A stretch of DNA of 64,000 nucleotides from contig NZ_CP129964.1 in assembly GCF_030503675.1 (NCBI RefSeq), forward strand, positions 496,001-560,000. The letters run 5' to 3'. Positions within the stretch are counted from its first letter, which is position 1. Every line of letters starts with the position of its first letter. Source of the stretch: Lutimonas zeaxanthinifaciens (lineage in GTDB: Bacteria > Bacteroidota > Bacteroidia > Flavobacteriales > Flavobacteriaceae). This document shows positions 16,755 to 24,430 of this stretch, one piece after another. Below the pieces are notes generated by a model. It was not told the origin of the DNA, did not search any database, and worked only from the letters and a program-made list of their open reading frames with translations. A program made the position numbers and the translations under genes.

Positions 16755-17675
16755 TTGATTTTGAAAAGAAGCGTAGCACATAGAATTAAATTAACGAGCC
16801 TTTCATTGATTAGTTTCCTGTGTATGGCTTGTCAGGAAGAAGAAGAAACTCTTGTTCCGGTAATTGAGGAGCTGCCTGATGAGGTTTACCCCGAAGAATC
16901 TGAACCAGAAAACAGTTACAATTTGCCTGATATAGATCTAAGCCATTGGAAAGTGACATTACCCGTAGGAAATCCAACGGAAGTGTATCCTCCGGAGATC
17001 CTTGATTACGCGAATAATGAAATACTTAGGCCTTTTATGTACAATGATTCAGTAGATGGTTCTTTGGTTTTTTATACCTATCCTGATGCATCGACAGCAA
17101 ATTCGACGTATTCAAGATCTGAATTAAGAGAATTGATGGAGCCAAATGATCTCTCAAGAAACTGGAGTTTCAATGAAGGAGGAAAGATGAAAGGAACTTT
17201 AGCTATCGATGATATTTCCAAGGATAAGGATGGGAAATATCACCGGACGATCGTAATGCAGATTCACGGCAGATTATCAAACGAACAGAAGGATTTGATT
17301 TCAGCCAAAGATAACAACGCTCCTCCGATTTTAAAGATCTATTGGCATAAGGGTTATGTCAGAGTGAAAAGTAAATACCTTAAAGACAAAGGTGCTACTG
17401 ATGTTGAATTGCTCAGCACGGATGCCTGGGGTGATGACGATGGGTTTAACTTTGATTCCTATGTTGGTTTCGAACCATTCGATCTTGAAATAATTGCAAG
17501 TGCCGGAAAAATGGAAATTCTTTTAAATCAGGAAGAATACTACGTGATAGAAAATAATGATTTAGTACGCTGGGGTGTTTTTGAAAATTACTTTAAGGCA
17601 GGAAATTATTTATCAACGAAGGATGAAGGGGCCTACGCAAAAGTGAAATATTACAGTCTGGAAGTGACGCATTAA
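16755..17675 (+). CDS. PL7 alginate lyase, lipoprotein form
   Basis: A 306-residue PL7 endo-alginate lyase. No ATG precedes the signal peptide; the best start is a TTG at 16755 (or 16761), preceded by AAAAGGG, giving a signal with the lipobox FLCMAC (Cys26). An acidic Glu/Pro-rich tether (27-55) lifts the catalytic domain from the membrane. Signature segments are RSELRE (121-126), QIH (169-171) and YFKAGNYLS (279-287); the last has Ser where the neighbouring lyase and the family consensus have Gln. The catalytic core closely resembles the upstream PL7. It is the last gene of the susC operon. Surface exposure is suggested by the acidic stretch just after the lipidated cysteine. Confidence 0.92.
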   Translation: MILKRSVAHRIKLTSLSLISFLCMACQEEEETLVPVIEELPDEVYPEESEPENSYNLPDIDLSHWKVTLPVGNPTEVYPPEILDYANNEILRPFMYNDSVDGSLVFYTYPDASTANSTYSRSELRELMEPNDLSRNWSFNEGGKMKGTLAIDDISKDKDGKYHRTIVMQIHGRLSNEQKDLISAKDNNAPPILKIYWHKGYVRVKSKYLKDKGATDVELLSTDAWGDDDGFNFDSYVGFEPFDLEIIASAGKMEILLNQEEYYVIENNDLVRWGVFENYFKAGNYLSTKDEGAYAKVKYYSLEVTH

Positions 17676-17750
17676 GCAATACGGAAAGGCTATGAAAACA
17701 ATAAAAAAAAAGTGATTAATTATTTGAGTAAATTGAGAAGAAGTCTGAAT

Positions 17751-17784
17751 GAATTTACCGGAATACCCATTGGCCGGTAAGTTC
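17751..17784. terminator. Hairpin downstream of the PL7 pair
   Basis: GAATTTACCGG (17751-17761) pairs with CCGGTAAGTTC (17774-17784), eleven positions with one mismatch and a 12-base loop. It lies about 75 bases after the last lyase gene and before the gntR promoter. No run of T follows, so it may be a processing or 3'-end stabilising hairpin, and not a classical terminator. Confidence 0.45.
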
Positions 17785-17836
17785 ATGGACTTTAAAACAA
17801 GAAACCAATTATTTTATTTAAATTTACTTGTGTATT

Positions 17837-17848
17837 TTGGTTAACCAA
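17837..17848. promoter_or_regulatory. Single GntR-type operator before gntR
   Basis: TTGGTTAACCAA is a perfect 12-bp palindrome, the fully symmetric version of the operator at PL6 and susC. It ends 15 bases before the gntR start codon, which suggests autoregulation. No second copy occurs 13 bp on. Confidence 0.75.
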
Positions 17849-17863
17849 TTTAAACATTTGACT

Positions 17864-18565
17864 ATGAATTTAGAGTTTAAAGTAAAATCTGATAATTCCA
17901 ATATCCAGAAGGAGATTATTTATAAGATCAAGGAATTGATTAACTATAAGAATCTTGAACCTGGAGACAAATTACCTTCGGAAAGGATGATGTCTGAAAA
18001 ATTTGGAGTAACCAGGAGCAGTATCAGAGAGGCGATTCAAAAGTTGGAATTTTATGGGTTGTTAAAATCTATTCCTCAGAGCGGAACTTTTGTAGCGAAC
18101 ATTGGCGTGATCGCTATGAATGGAATGATTGATGATATTTTGCAACTAAAAGATCCTGATTTTAAATCCTTAGTCGAGACCAGAATTCTTCTTGAATTGA
18201 AGTCGGTTAGATTGGCTGCTTTGAGAAGGACCCCTGAGGAATTGAATCAGATTAAAAAAGCACTTGAGGCTTATGCGAATAAAGTACGTAAAGGTGAAGA
18301 CGCCGTTCAGGAAGATTTATTGTTTCATCTGGCAATTGCCAGTGCTTCTGGGAATAGTACCTTAAATACGTTTATGCTGAAGATCACCCCAGAAATTATT
18401 ACCAACTTTGAGAAGTACCATGTTTGCGATGATGATCAGGCTTTAAAAGGAATTAAAGAGCATGAGGCTATATATGATGCAATTGAAAAGCAAGACCCCT
18501 CATTAGGGAAGTCTAAAATGAAGAAACACTTTAGTGCGCTTTACCAGTATTGTTATAATACCTGA
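17864..18565 (+). CDS. GntR-family (FadR subgroup) regulator of the alginate locus
   Basis: A 233-residue transcription factor. The N-terminal winged helix-turn-helix (about 12-80) shows the GntR signature LEPGDKLPSERMMSEKFGV followed by TRSSIREAIQKLEFYGLL. The C-terminal all-helical FCD ligand domain (about 100-225) has the conserved LVETRILLELKSVRLAA start and H-rich metal-site positions (HLAIASASGN, KEHEAIYDAI). FCD-type GntR proteins of uronate pathways are usually repressors released by a pathway intermediate such as KDG, KDPG or DEH; which one acts here is unknown. The ATG at 17864 is chosen; a TTG 36 bases upstream would place the operator inside the gene. The palindrome before it suggests autorepression. 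Confidence 0.9.
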   Translation: MNLEFKVKSDNSNIQKEIIYKIKELINYKNLEPGDKLPSERMMSEKFGVTRSSIREAIQKLEFYGLLKSIPQSGTFVANIGVIAMNGMIDDILQLKDPDFKSLVETRILLELKSVRLAALRRTPEELNQIKKALEAYANKVRKGEDAVQEDLLFHLAIASASGNSTLNTFMLKITPEIITNFEKYHVCDDDQALKGIKEHEAIYDAIEKQDPSLGKSKMKKHFSALYQYCYNT

Positions 18566-18809
18566 TGGTATAGTTTGAATGTGATAGAAATGCACGGTTC
18601 TATCATTGAATGAAATAAAAATTAGAGGGAAGTATTACTTACCATGTAATAGAAGTAGGGTAGTACCTGTCCGGATGCGAATCGACAGGTGATTTGAATT
18701 ATTCCTGCTTTAGCAAGTAGTATTTGAAAATAGAAATTTACCGTAGGAGTAACTCTCCTGTAATTGGATTTCTATGCTCTGGATTATTAAAAGGATTTAA
18801 AATATCAAA
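18566..18809 (+). other. Gap between gntR and the MFS gene with two hairpins
   Basis: No gene. ACCTGTC (18665-18671) pairs with GACAGGT (18684-18690). Further on, TAGAAAT (18731-18737) with AGGAG (18745-18749) pairs with CTCCT (18755-18759) and ATTTCTA (18768-18774), an interrupted stem with an unpaired middle. The second structure ends 35 bases before the MFS start and could influence its translation. No operator copy of the TTGGT-N2-ACCAA type is present here. Confidence 0.4.
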
Positions 18810-20093
18810 ATGAAAATAAAAGGATTAAGATGGTGGATAATCACCTTGATATTTATAGCAACTGTTATAAACTATATTGACAGAACAGCCTTTGCATTAT
18901 TGTGGCCTGAGATGGGTAAAGATCTTGGAATGGGAAAGACGGATTATGCGATAATGTTGAATGTATTCATGGCCTGTTATGCCGTTGGTAAATTTGCCTC
19001 AGGAAAACTTTACGATAAAATAGGAACCCGATTAGGATTTACTGTTTCCATTATTATATGGTCATTGGCGTCAGCTTTTCATGCCTTTGCCAGAGGTATA
19101 ATATCGCTGTCGATTGTGAGAGGATTATTGGGTATAGGAGAAGCGGGAAACTGGCCAGGAGCAGTTAAAAGTAATGGAGAATGGTTTCCAATTAAAGAAA
19201 GAGCAGTTGCTCAAGGTATTTTTAATGCCGGGGCTTCTATCGGTAATGTAATCGCTCCCTTTGTTATTGTTTTTTTGTACTCTCTTTTTGGATGGAAAAC
19301 TACCTATATCATTTTAGGGCTGGTTGGAATGCTTTGGGTAATACCTTGGTTATTTTTAAATAAATCAACACCTGAAAAGCATCCCTGGGTGACGCAGGAG
19401 GAGAGAGATTTAATCGTGGCTGACAGAATTGAAGGAGAATTAGAAGAATCATCTAAAAAAGACAAAGGATTAAGTTTAAGGAAGATCCTGAGCTACAGAG
19501 AATCTTGGGGAGTTTTGTCCTGTCGGTTTTTTATAGAACCAATCTGGTGGTTTTTTGCTGGATGGATGCCCATATATCTCAATGATAAGTTTGGATTAAG
19601 TATTGAAGAAATTGCCGCTACCATGTGGATTTCATACCTAATGGCTGCTGCCGGAAGTATTTTGGGAGGAATGTTCACGGAAAGACTTATGAAATCTCGC
19701 TCTGTTGATTTTTCAAGAAAAGCGACAATCGCATTGGGAGGCCTGTTCATTTTGCTTGCTTTTGTAGGTATCATTACCATAGTCAGAGAGAATAATTTTA
19801 TGACATTTATTTATCTGGCTGGTCTGGCATTATTTGGATTTCAGTTTGCAATTGGAAATATTCAGACGATTTCCAGTGATCTATTTAAAGGTTCTTCGGT
19901 AGGTACCTTAGCAGGATTGGCCGGTACAGTTGCTGCAGTATCTCCGATGATCATGAACTGGTTTGTTGGTCAAATCACCTCAAATTCCTATACACCGGCC
20001 TTTATAGCAATTTGTTTATCAGTTGCTTTAGGAGTTGTGTCCATATTTTTCTTTATTAGAAAAATTGGACCAGTTCGGGAATCTGTTGAATAA
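18810..20093 (+). CDS. MFS transporter, anion:cation symporter type (hexuronate/DEH uptake)
   Basis: A 427-residue major facilitator with twelve hydrophobic segments. The start, MKIKGLRWWIITLIFIATVINYIDR, and the loop GKLYDKIGTRLGF match the ACS family that includes ExuT and other hexuronate carriers, and GIGEAGNWPGAVKSNGEWFP is the family's conserved helix-4 segment. Here it probably brings monomeric unsaturated uronate or DEH across the inner membrane after periplasmic PL17 action. It is followed closely by the SDR, kinase and aldolase genes, an arrangement that supports that role. The gene has no recognisable GntR operator of its own within the preceding 240 bp, so its control may differ from the lyase genes. 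Confidence 0.9.
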   Translation: MKIKGLRWWIITLIFIATVINYIDRTAFALLWPEMGKDLGMGKTDYAIMLNVFMACYAVGKFASGKLYDKIGTRLGFTVSIIIWSLASAFHAFARGIISLSIVRGLLGIGEAGNWPGAVKSNGEWFPIKERAVAQGIFNAGASIGNVIAPFVIVFLYSLFGWKTTYIILGLVGMLWVIPWLFLNKSTPEKHPWVTQEERDLIVADRIEGELEESSKKDKGLSLRKILSYRESWGVLSCRFFIEPIWWFFAGWMPIYLNDKFGLSIEEIAATMWISYLMAAAGSILGGMFTERLMKSRSVDFSRKATIALGGLFILLAFVGIITIVRENNFMTFIYLAGLALFGFQFAIGNIQTISSDLFKGSSVGTLAGLAGTVAAVSPMIMNWFVGQITSNSYTPAFIAICLSVALGVVSIFFFIRKIGPVRESVE

Positions 20094-20139
20094 AAAATAA
20101 AAGAAGAGAAAAAACATAATCATACAATTAAAAAATAGA

Positions 20140-20907
20140 ATGATGAGTAAAAATAACGGAAAAGTAGCAATCATTACAGGAGCCACTGGTGGCATAGGAT
20201 TTCAAGTGGCAAAAAGATTAGGCCATGATGGATATATAGTGGTTTTAAATGGTATTGAGGATGAAGAGGGAGCAAGAAAAGTAGAACAATTGATCAAAGA
20301 AGGAATACAGGCAGAGTATTATGGTTTTGACGTAACCAATGAAGAAGCTGTAACTTCAAATATTCAGGCCATTGGAGAAAAGTACGGTAAAATAGACGTA
20401 CTTGTAAATAATGCAGGGGGTTTGGGTGGCAGATCAAGATTTGAAGAAATGACCACTGAGTTTTATCGATTCGTAATGGCTTTAAACCTTGATTCGACAT
20501 TTTTCGCATCAAGAGCGGCAATTCCTTTTCTGAAAAAGGGTAAAAATGCTTCAATTATTAACTATACGTCTATAGCTGCCTGGAATGCAGGTGGACCTGG
20601 TGCTGGGATCTACGGAACTTCTAAAGCAGGGGTCCAGGCTATAACAAGAGCATTGGCCAAGGATTTAGCCGAATATGGCATTCGTGTTAATGCAGTGTCA
20701 CCAGGAACGATAGATACTCCATTTCATGCGCAGATTAAATCAACAAAACCGGAGGTTTTTGCTTCGTGGAAAAATAATATTTTGCTTGGAAAATTAGGAC
20801 AGCCGGAAGAAGTTGCCTCAGTTGTCTCATTCCTGGCAAGTGATGATGCATCATTTCTTACAGCAGAAACCATTCAGATAACAGGAGGACAAGGCTTAGG
20901 AATTTAA
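20140..20907 (+). CDS. SDR oxidoreductase, probable DEH reductase
   Basis: A 255-residue classical short-chain dehydrogenase. Visible are the Rossmann motif TGATGGIG (13-20), NNAG (90-93), catalytic Ser144, Tyr158 and Lys162 (YGTSK), and a C-terminal GGQGLGI. In alginate loci this enzyme reduces DEH to 2-keto-3-deoxygluconate with NAD(P)H. The cofactor cannot be settled, though the residue after the second beta-strand (VVLNGIEDE) lacks a strong basic signature for NADPH. It lies 46 bases after the transporter gene and before the kinase. The family is broad, and function is set mainly by context. A second ATG three bases in is equally possible. Confidence 0.85.
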   Translation: MMSKNNGKVAIITGATGGIGFQVAKRLGHDGYIVVLNGIEDEEGARKVEQLIKEGIQAEYYGFDVTNEEAVTSNIQAIGEKYGKIDVLVNNAGGLGGRSRFEEMTTEFYRFVMALNLDSTFFASRAAIPFLKKGKNASIINYTSIAAWNAGGPGAGIYGTSKAGVQAITRALAKDLAEYGIRVNAVSPGTIDTPFHAQIKSTKPEVFASWKNNILLGKLGQPEEVASVVSFLASDDASFLTAETIQITGGQGLGI

Positions 20908-20943
20908 AAAAAAAGTAATCAAGGTCCTGTAAAATAATAATTT

Positions 20944-20951
20944 TAACTTTG
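20944..20951 (+). promoter_or_regulatory. Candidate -7 box before the KDG kinase gene
   Basis: TAACTTTG matches TAnnTTTG, about 70 bases before the kinase start. No -33 TTG lies at the usual distance, so an internal promoter is only a possibility. Confidence 0.3.
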
Positions 20952-21019
20952 ATGAACTGCCAGTTTATCAAAAATCAATTAACTATTCATGAAGGTAATT
21001 CCTTCAGCTAATAAATTAA

Positions 21020-22075
21020 ATGAAAAAATCAGAAATGAAAAAAGTAGTGACTTTTGGAGAGATCATGCTAAGACTGGCACCTCCGGGATTTTTAAGATTT
21101 TCACAGGCCAGCCAATTTGATGTGGTCTACGGTGGAGGTGAATCAAACGTAGCCGTTTCTTTGGCCAATTACGGGGTTCCCGTAGATTTTGTAACCCGTT
21201 TGCCGGATAACGATATTGGCCAGTGTGCCATGATGGAAATGCGTAAAAGGGGGGTAGGTATTGACAAGATCATTTATGGTGGAGATCGGCTGGGGATTTA
21301 TTTTTTGGAAACAGGTGCGGTGTCCAGAGGTTCCAAGGTGGTTTATGACAGGGCCCATTCGGCAATGAGCGAGATAAAGGCCGGGATGATTGATTGGAAG
21401 GAAGCCTTCAAAGATGTTTCCTGGTTTCACTGGACCGGGATAACACCCGCTATTTCGCAAGGGGCGGCAGATGCCTGCCTGGAGGCAGTAAAGGAGGCGA
21501 GCGACATGGGAATTACCATTTCAACAGATTTAAACTACCGCGCAAAACTCTGGAAATATGGTGGAGACCGTGAGGTAATCATGACGGAACTGACTTCTTA
21601 CTGTGACATTATTTTGGGTAACGAAGAGGATGCCGAAAAGCATTTTAATATCAAACCTGAAGGATTAGATATTACCAAACAAGGTCATGATGTTAAGGCG
21701 GAAGCCTTCTTATCGGTTTGTGAGCAAATGATGGAAAAATTTCCAAAAGCTAAAAAAGTAATTACTACCTTACGTGGATCTATTTCAGCTTCACACAATA
21801 CATGGGCAGGTGTTTTATATGACGGTTCCAAAATGTATCAGACCAGACAGTATCAGATCACGGATATTGTTGATCGTGTTGGAGGAGGTGATTCATTTAT
21901 GGGAGGGTTGATTTACGGGCTCTTAAAATATCCTGAGGATGATCAAAATGCACTTGATTTTGCAGTGGCGGCTTCCTGTTTAAAACATACAATTAAGGGC
22001 GATGCAAACTTAGTAACCGTTCAGGAAGTAGAGAAATTAATGGGAGGTGATGCTTCCGGCCGCGTAGCACGTTAA
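21020..22075 (+). CDS. kdgK: 2-keto-3-deoxygluconate kinase (PfkB family)
   Basis: A 351-residue sugar kinase that phosphorylates 2-keto-3-deoxygluconate to KDPG with ATP. The PfkB fold is shown by VTFGEIMLRLAPPG at the start, VVYGGGESNVAVSLANYG (substrate-binding GG region), and the C-terminal signature DRVGGGDSFMGGLIYGLL, whose GGGD supplies the catalytic aspartate. The arginine-containing N-terminal segment and its length fit bacterial KDG kinases. It is followed 21 bases later by the KDPG aldolase gene, which completes the pathway. The G+C content and codon use look somewhat higher than in the lyase genes. An internal ATG at codon 6 is another possible start. Confidence 0.92.
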   Translation: MKKSEMKKVVTFGEIMLRLAPPGFLRFSQASQFDVVYGGGESNVAVSLANYGVPVDFVTRLPDNDIGQCAMMEMRKRGVGIDKIIYGGDRLGIYFLETGAVSRGSKVVYDRAHSAMSEIKAGMIDWKEAFKDVSWFHWTGITPAISQGAADACLEAVKEASDMGITISTDLNYRAKLWKYGGDREVIMTELTSYCDIILGNEEDAEKHFNIKPEGLDITKQGHDVKAEAFLSVCEQMMEKFPKAKKVITTLRGSISASHNTWAGVLYDGSKMYQTRQYQITDIVDRVGGGDSFMGGLIYGLLKYPEDDQNALDFAVAASCLKHTIKGDANLVTVQEVEKLMGGDASGRVAR

Positions 22076-22096
22076 GATTGATAAGAAGAATTTATT

Positions 22097-22768
22097 ATGG
22101 CACAATATTCAAGATTAGAAGTAGCTAAAGTAATGGAACAAACAGGTTTGGTGCCTTTGTTTTACCATCCTGATATTGAAATCAGTAAGCAAGTGTTAAA
22201 GGCCTGCTATGATGGCGGTGCGAGATTGCTGGAATTTACGGCCCGGGGGGATTTTGCGCACGAGGTTTTTGGAGAACTGGTCAAATATGCGAGCCGGGAA
22301 TTACCGGGAATGATCTTAGGTGTAGGCTCCGTAACTGATGCCGCCGCCGCTTCTCGATTTATGTCTTTGGGGGCCAATTTTATTGTTACGCCTGTGTTGC
22401 GCGAAGATATAGCACTTGTATGTAACCGTAGAAAGGTTCTGTGGTCACCCGGATGCGGTACCCTGACCGAAATAACCAAGGCTGAAGAACTGGGTTGTGA
22501 GATCGTTAAGCTTTTCCCGGGAGGTGTTTACGGGCCCGAATTTGTAAAAGCGGTTAAAGGGCCTCAGCCCTGGACAAGCATCATGCCAACAGGAGGGGTC
22601 TCTCCCAATGAAAAGAATCTTGGTGCATGGTTCAAAGCCGGGGTTACCTGTGTGGGTATGGGTTCTCAATTGATCAAGAAGAATGGTAAAGGCATCTATG
22701 ACTTAGCTGAGATAAGCCGATTGGTAACACTTTCGCTGGCCATCATTAAAAGAACAAAAAAAGCTTAG
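22097..22768 (+). CDS. kdgA: KDPG / 4-hydroxy-2-oxoglutarate aldolase
   Basis: A 223-residue class I aldolase that splits KDPG into pyruvate and glyceraldehyde-3-phosphate, the last step of alginate monomer breakdown. The Schiff-base lysine is Lys138 in EIVKLFPGG; the other conserved active-site residues are Glu46 and Arg50 in LLEFTARGD, with the phosphate-binding MPTGGVSP further on. Its length is normal for the Eda/KdgA family. It closes the gene run kdgK-kdgA and is convergent with the HD-domain gene 16 bases away. No terminator hairpin is obvious in that short gap. Confidence 0.93.
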   Translation: MAQYSRLEVAKVMEQTGLVPLFYHPDIEISKQVLKACYDGGARLLEFTARGDFAHEVFGELVKYASRELPGMILGVGSVTDAAAASRFMSLGANFIVTPVLREDIALVCNRRKVLWSPGCGTLTEITKAEELGCEIVKLFPGGVYGPEFVKAVKGPQPWTSIMPTGGVSPNEKNLGAWFKAGVTCVGMGSQLIKKNGKGIYDLAEISRLVTLSLAIIKRTKKA

Positions 22769-22784
22769 TCCATCTATTGAGGTT

Positions 22785-23321
22785 TCAATTGATATACTGA
22801 TCATAAGCCAGAATTTTTTCTTCCAGCCTTTTTTCGAGATAGTCATTGCCACCTTTTAAGTGCATCAATATCATTCGGGCTGCCAGTTGGTAGGCGATAC
22901 GTTTGTTTTTGTCCCAGTTTTCAGGTGGCTCCTGCATGTTTGAAATGCGGTCAGCCAGTTTTACGGCCCATATCTCTTTGGGCTGCAGGCGGATGCGGGC
23001 AAGACTGTCTGGTATCTGTTGTTCGGTTTCCAGCTGTTCATTTTTTGACAAGGCCTTTACGGCATCCGCTACCTCAATGCCAAAGTGAGTTTTCAGCTCT
23101 TCAAAGCTGGTATCGGTATCCTCCATTGTATCATGCAAAATAGCCACCTGAACAGCAAGCTTAGTATTGAAGCCTTCCTGATGCCGGCTTGCCAAAAGCA
23201 CTTCCATAGCTACATTGGAAAGATGAACCAGATAACTGGCCTGATTTCCTGGCATTTTTTGATCTCTGTGTTTCTCCCCGGCAAAATTGATGGCCTTTTG
23301 ATACAGGTCTTGCAGTTTCAT
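22785..23321 (-). CDS. HD-domain hydrolase, small ppGpp-hydrolase-like
   Basis: A 178-residue stand-alone HD-domain protein resembling the hydrolase half of RelA/SpoT and the small alarmone hydrolases (MESH1/SAH type). Motifs are YLVHLSNVA (His33), AILHDTMEDTDTSFEEL (His63-Asp64, Glu68, Asp69) and KLADRISNM (Asp124), the order seen in Mn-dependent ppGpp hydrolases. No synthetase, TGS or ACT domain is present. Hydrolysis of ppGpp or of a related nucleotide is the likely activity, but this family also includes NADPH phosphatases. The ATG at 23321 is preferred, because a longer frame would run into the divergent mscL start. Confidence 0.8.
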   Translation of the reverse strand: MKLQDLYQKAINFAGEKHRDQKMPGNQASYLVHLSNVAMEVLLASRHQEGFNTKLAVQVAILHDTMEDTDTSFEELKTHFGIEVADAVKALSKNEQLETEQQIPDSLARIRLQPKEIWAVKLADRISNMQEPPENWDKNKRIAYQLAARMILMHLKGGNDYLEKRLEEKILAYDQYIN

Positions 23322-23425
23322 AAAGCTGATTTGATCTTTTAAGAGTTGATTGATGATTAAAGATACCGAAATATCAAAACTTTCATTTTTTAAAAATATC
23401 TTTAGCCGATCAAAAAACAAATACA

Positions 23426-23869
23426 ATGAAGCTTTTTAAAGAATTTAAGGATTTCGCGGTGAAGGGTAATATGATGGATATGGCCATTGGTATCATCATT
23501 GGGGCCGCGTTTAACAAAGTAATTGATGTTTTGGTGAAGCAGGTTATGTTGCCTCCTTTATCTCTTTTATCGGGGAACATGGATATTCAGGACATGCGTA
23601 TTGTTTTGAAGAATGCCATTGTTGCAGAAGACGGTACGGTTACAAAAGAAGAAGTAGCCATAGGTTACGGGGCGCTGATCGAGGCAGCCGTGGATTTTTT
23701 CATTATCGGGTTTACCATTTTCGTGGTTGTCAAATTTATGAACCGACTCATTAAAAAAGCAGAAGACACCAAAGATAAAACGGTGACGACTCCTAAAAAT
23801 ATTGAGTTGCTGAGTAAATTGAGTGACCTGATGGAAGAGCAGAATGAATTGCTCAAATCAAAAGTCTAG
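23426..23869 (+). CDS. mscL: Large-conductance mechanosensitive channel MscL
   Basis: A 147-residue inner-membrane channel that opens under membrane tension and releases solutes during hypo-osmotic shock. The amphipathic N-terminus MKLFKEFKDFAVKGNMMDMAIGIIIGAAFNKVIDVLV is diagnostic. The second transmembrane helix is ALIEAAVDFFIIGFTIFVVVKFMNRL, followed by a charged C-terminal helical bundle (LLSKLSDLMEEQNELLKSK). The periplasmic loop is of normal length. Its end overlaps by 17 bases the convergent gene on the minus strand. Divergent from the HD hydrolase gene; a functional link is not evident. Confidence 0.95.
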   Translation: MKLFKEFKDFAVKGNMMDMAIGIIIGAAFNKVIDVLVKQVMLPPLSLLSGNMDIQDMRIVLKNAIVAEDGTVTKEEVAIGYGALIEAAVDFFIIGFTIFVVVKFMNRLIKKAEDTKDKTVTTPKNIELLSKLSDLMEEQNELLKSKV

Positions 23870-24317
23870 CCTTTGAGTTGTACGGATTTTTATCCATGGT
23901 AAAGTCTAACTCTTTGTATTGATCCATTACATTTTCAACTCCGTCTAATCTGCAGAGGTAATCAACGGCAGCACACAGGCCGTTGAACATCATCTCATTT
24001 GTAATGATTTTTGCCGGCTTTAAAAGTTTTTGTGATCTGGTCAGGGTGTAACCACAGGCCCTCAGAAAAACAGCTTCCGTCATAATTAATTCAGCTGGCG
24101 AATAACCATTGATCTTTCGACCTAAATATTCATTTAAATTACCCAGGTAGTTCAACTTCCTGGAACCATGAATATCGGTAAAATATTTCCAGGTATCGTA
24201 GTTGTCACATATGTTCCCAACGGCACAATGCTTGCAGTCTTCCGGGTCCAGTTCTCCCTTGTAAAATGCTGTATACATCTTGTCCAGGGCGCGCTCTAAT
24301 CTTTTCGTCAATAGCAT
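23853..24317 (-). CDS. Conserved flavobacterial small protein of unknown function
   Basis: A 154-residue soluble protein without signal or membrane segment, rich in conserved cysteines (DCKHCAVGNICDN, about 27-39, and isolated Cys residues near 88, 114 and 121). Similar short proteins are common in Flavobacteriia and are often labelled as a subunit of the sodium-translocating NADH quinone reductase. I see none of the 2Fe-2S ferredoxin or FAD-binding motifs of NqrF, and I regard that label as unsupported. The CxxC...C cluster could bind a metal. It lies on the minus strand and overlaps the 3' end of mscL by 17 bases. Confidence 0.75.
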   Translation of the reverse strand: MLLTKRLERALDKMYTAFYKGELDPEDCKHCAVGNICDNYDTWKYFTDIHGSRKLNYLGNLNEYLGRKINGYSPAELIMTEAVFLRACGYTLTRSQKLLKPAKIITNEMMFNGLCAAVDYLCRLDGVENVMDQYKELDFTMDKNPYNSKARLLI

Positions 24318-24430
24318 TATTACATTTTTTTGATGCCTTAAGATACGAAAAATTTAGTATTCGATATGATAAATTGGGATATGTTTAACTCTTAATTGGA
24401 ATAACACAGAATGTCTTAAACAAATTAAAT

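Noticed and set aside
17828-17863. TTG start for gntR upstream of the palindrome
   Set aside because: It would place the operator within the gene; the ATG at 17864 gives a normal FadR-type N-terminus.
23853-24317. Label as NADH:quinone reductase subunit F
   Set aside because: No ferredoxin [2Fe-2S] or FAD/NADH motifs are present and the protein is far too short for NqrF.
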